A stretch of DNA of 64,000 nt from Himantopus leucocephalus (lineage: Eukaryota > Chordata > Aves > Charadriiformes > Recurvirostridae). Under the pieces are notes generated by a model that worked only from the letters and a program-made list of their open reading frames with translations, was not told the origin of the DNA and ran no database searches. Positions 63,018-64,000 of the stretch are shown here, piece by piece. Each line of letters opens with the position of its first letter. The first letter of the stretch is position 1. A program made the translations under genes and the position numbers. The stretch lies in NCBI GenBank assembly GCA_003993805.1, contig RSEF01000001.1:68540124-68604123 (forward strand), given 5' to 3'.

Positions 63018-63058
63018 ATTGAAAAAAAGAAAAAAAAAGAAAGAAAAAAAAGAAAATG
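63018..63058. repeat. A/G-only purine tract
   Basis: Runs of A broken by single G (GAAAAAAAGAAAG pattern). Low complexity. Confidence 0.85.
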
Positions 63059-64000
63059 TAATTTACAAGGTGGAAGTAATATAACGAATGATGCCTTATG
63101 GGGAAACCCCACTGCTCTAATAAAGAACTAGTAGGACCTTGGGATCATTCCTTGTTGGGGAGGGTTAATGGAGGCCCTGCTCCTTTGCATCACAGTATTA
63201 AGCTTGACATTTTTAAAGGAAAAAACACTCCCCACTAAAACATAAAAGGTTTCGCCTACAGCACCGCCTATATGTACCACTTCTCTTACGATGCAAAGCT
63301 AAAGCATGGGAAGCTATAAACCACTCTGCAGTCACTGCCAGCAGACAAAGGACTCTCTTTAGAGAAAGCCAGAAAGCAAGAGTTAAAACAAACAGTTAAG
63401 ATTATACAGCTCACTTCATTTTCCCTTAGGAAACTGAAACATCCCTTTCATTCCACTCCTGCTCCCCCTAATTCAAGTTCAATCCACTCATATGAAAGGG
63501 CCACAATACAATACCCTTAAGGAAAACATATCCCAACTGTGATGTGCACTATTCCTATCTGAAGACCTTGGAGGTCAAGGCTGTACTAAAAGAGCAACCA
63601 AACACATGAGCCTGGAGAGGTTAAGCAAGAGCCCTTTGCAGCAGCTGTCTATGGGAATCCGAGGGAAACCTTGCATAAACCGATGGCTTTGGGGAAGTGA
63701 CCGTGGATTGTGTGATGGCAGATTCAACCATTGCGTAATGGGAGCGCCCTGAGAAATTCAATTTTCAGAAAAATTAGCACTTGGGAAAGGCCCCCTTTTT
63801 ATGACTTCCTCTGACATGGTAAGCTGTGAAAATTTCTTTCTATAGTTTAGAAAGATTTCACTCACTATTAAAAGGTTAATGTGAAAATGAGAACCATTAA
63901 AAAGGTATCTGTGTTCACCCATGTACTAATAACAACTTTGATCATTAAAGATGAGTTTTATTTAACAAATGCCCCGTTACTGCCAGGACTTAAAATCTTG

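Larger units (their letters stand above)
36823..64000 (-). other. TBXAS1: Presumed large TBXAS1 intron / upstream gene body, no exon recognised
   Basis: I looked for the I-helix exon (AGYE.., GQAF.., TNTLSF), the FTNR, FGTPV, DFLQ and PFIGN segments of CYP5A1 on the - strand and found no spliceable match. The stretch holds a poly-G tract, G-rich and CA microsatellites, a CR1 fragment at about 60.5 kb with an internal gap, and AT-rich blocks near 43.9-44.1 and 61.3-61.8 kb that may be regulatory. No independent gene is supported. Confidence 0.55.

Noticed and set aside
1..64000. CRISPR arrays, operons, prokaryotic elements, tRNA or rRNA genes
   Set aside because: Vertebrate nuclear sequence; no array of spaced repeats, cloverleaf with intact A/B boxes, or rRNA segment was seen.

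Overview
The window looks like a bird genome. It carries chicken-repeat-1 (CR1) LINE 3' ends that finish in repeats of the ATTCTATG type, and solo LTRs of an endogenous retrovirus family common in birds. The DNA is AT-rich and vertebrate-like, with one CpG island. Two protein-coding genes are clearly recognisable; both are split by introns and point toward each other.

Layout. Positions 1-8860 hold no recognisable gene, only worn LINE debris near 6.2 and 6.6-6.9 kb. A CpG-island promoter at about 8.86-10.26 kb contains a canonical interferon-stimulated response element (9179-9196) about 95 bp before the start codon. PARP12 follows on the + strand (9290-23379): 12 coding exons, a continuous 672-residue reading frame, CCCH zinc fingers, two WWE modules and a PARP catalytic domain with an H-Y-I triad. 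Its introns carry an inverted pair of solo LTRs (introns 2 and 5) and a CR1 copy (intron 8). A gene-poor convergent interval of about 7 kb comes next. The last four coding exons of TBXAS1 (CYP5A1, thromboxane-A synthase) lie on the - strand at 30445-36822, including the K-helix ExxR motif and the haem-binding Cys loop. From 36.8 kb to the window end I found no further TBXAS1 exon. This stretch is probably a very large intron, with a CR1 fragment at about 60.5 kb, low-complexity tracts and a few AT-rich blocks that could be conserved regulatory DNA.

The convergent PARP12/TBXAS1 arrangement matches, from memory, the human 7q34 order (TBXAS1-PARP12-KDM7A). The two genes do not act in one pathway: PARP12 is an interferon-induced antiviral mono-ADP-ribosyltransferase, and TBXAS1 makes thromboxane A2 from prostaglandin H2. 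I found no evidence of a wholly new gene system. The points most worth a second look are the inverted LTR pair flanking PARP12 exons 3-5, the compact ISRE, a 30-bp in-frame duplication inside PARP12 exon 3, and the apparently exon-free stretch of at least 27 kb upstream of the TBXAS1 K-helix exon. Sequencing gaps (9828-9953, 60550-60649) and single Ns (9619, 14299, 39752) fall in low-complexity, duplicated or repeat DNA.
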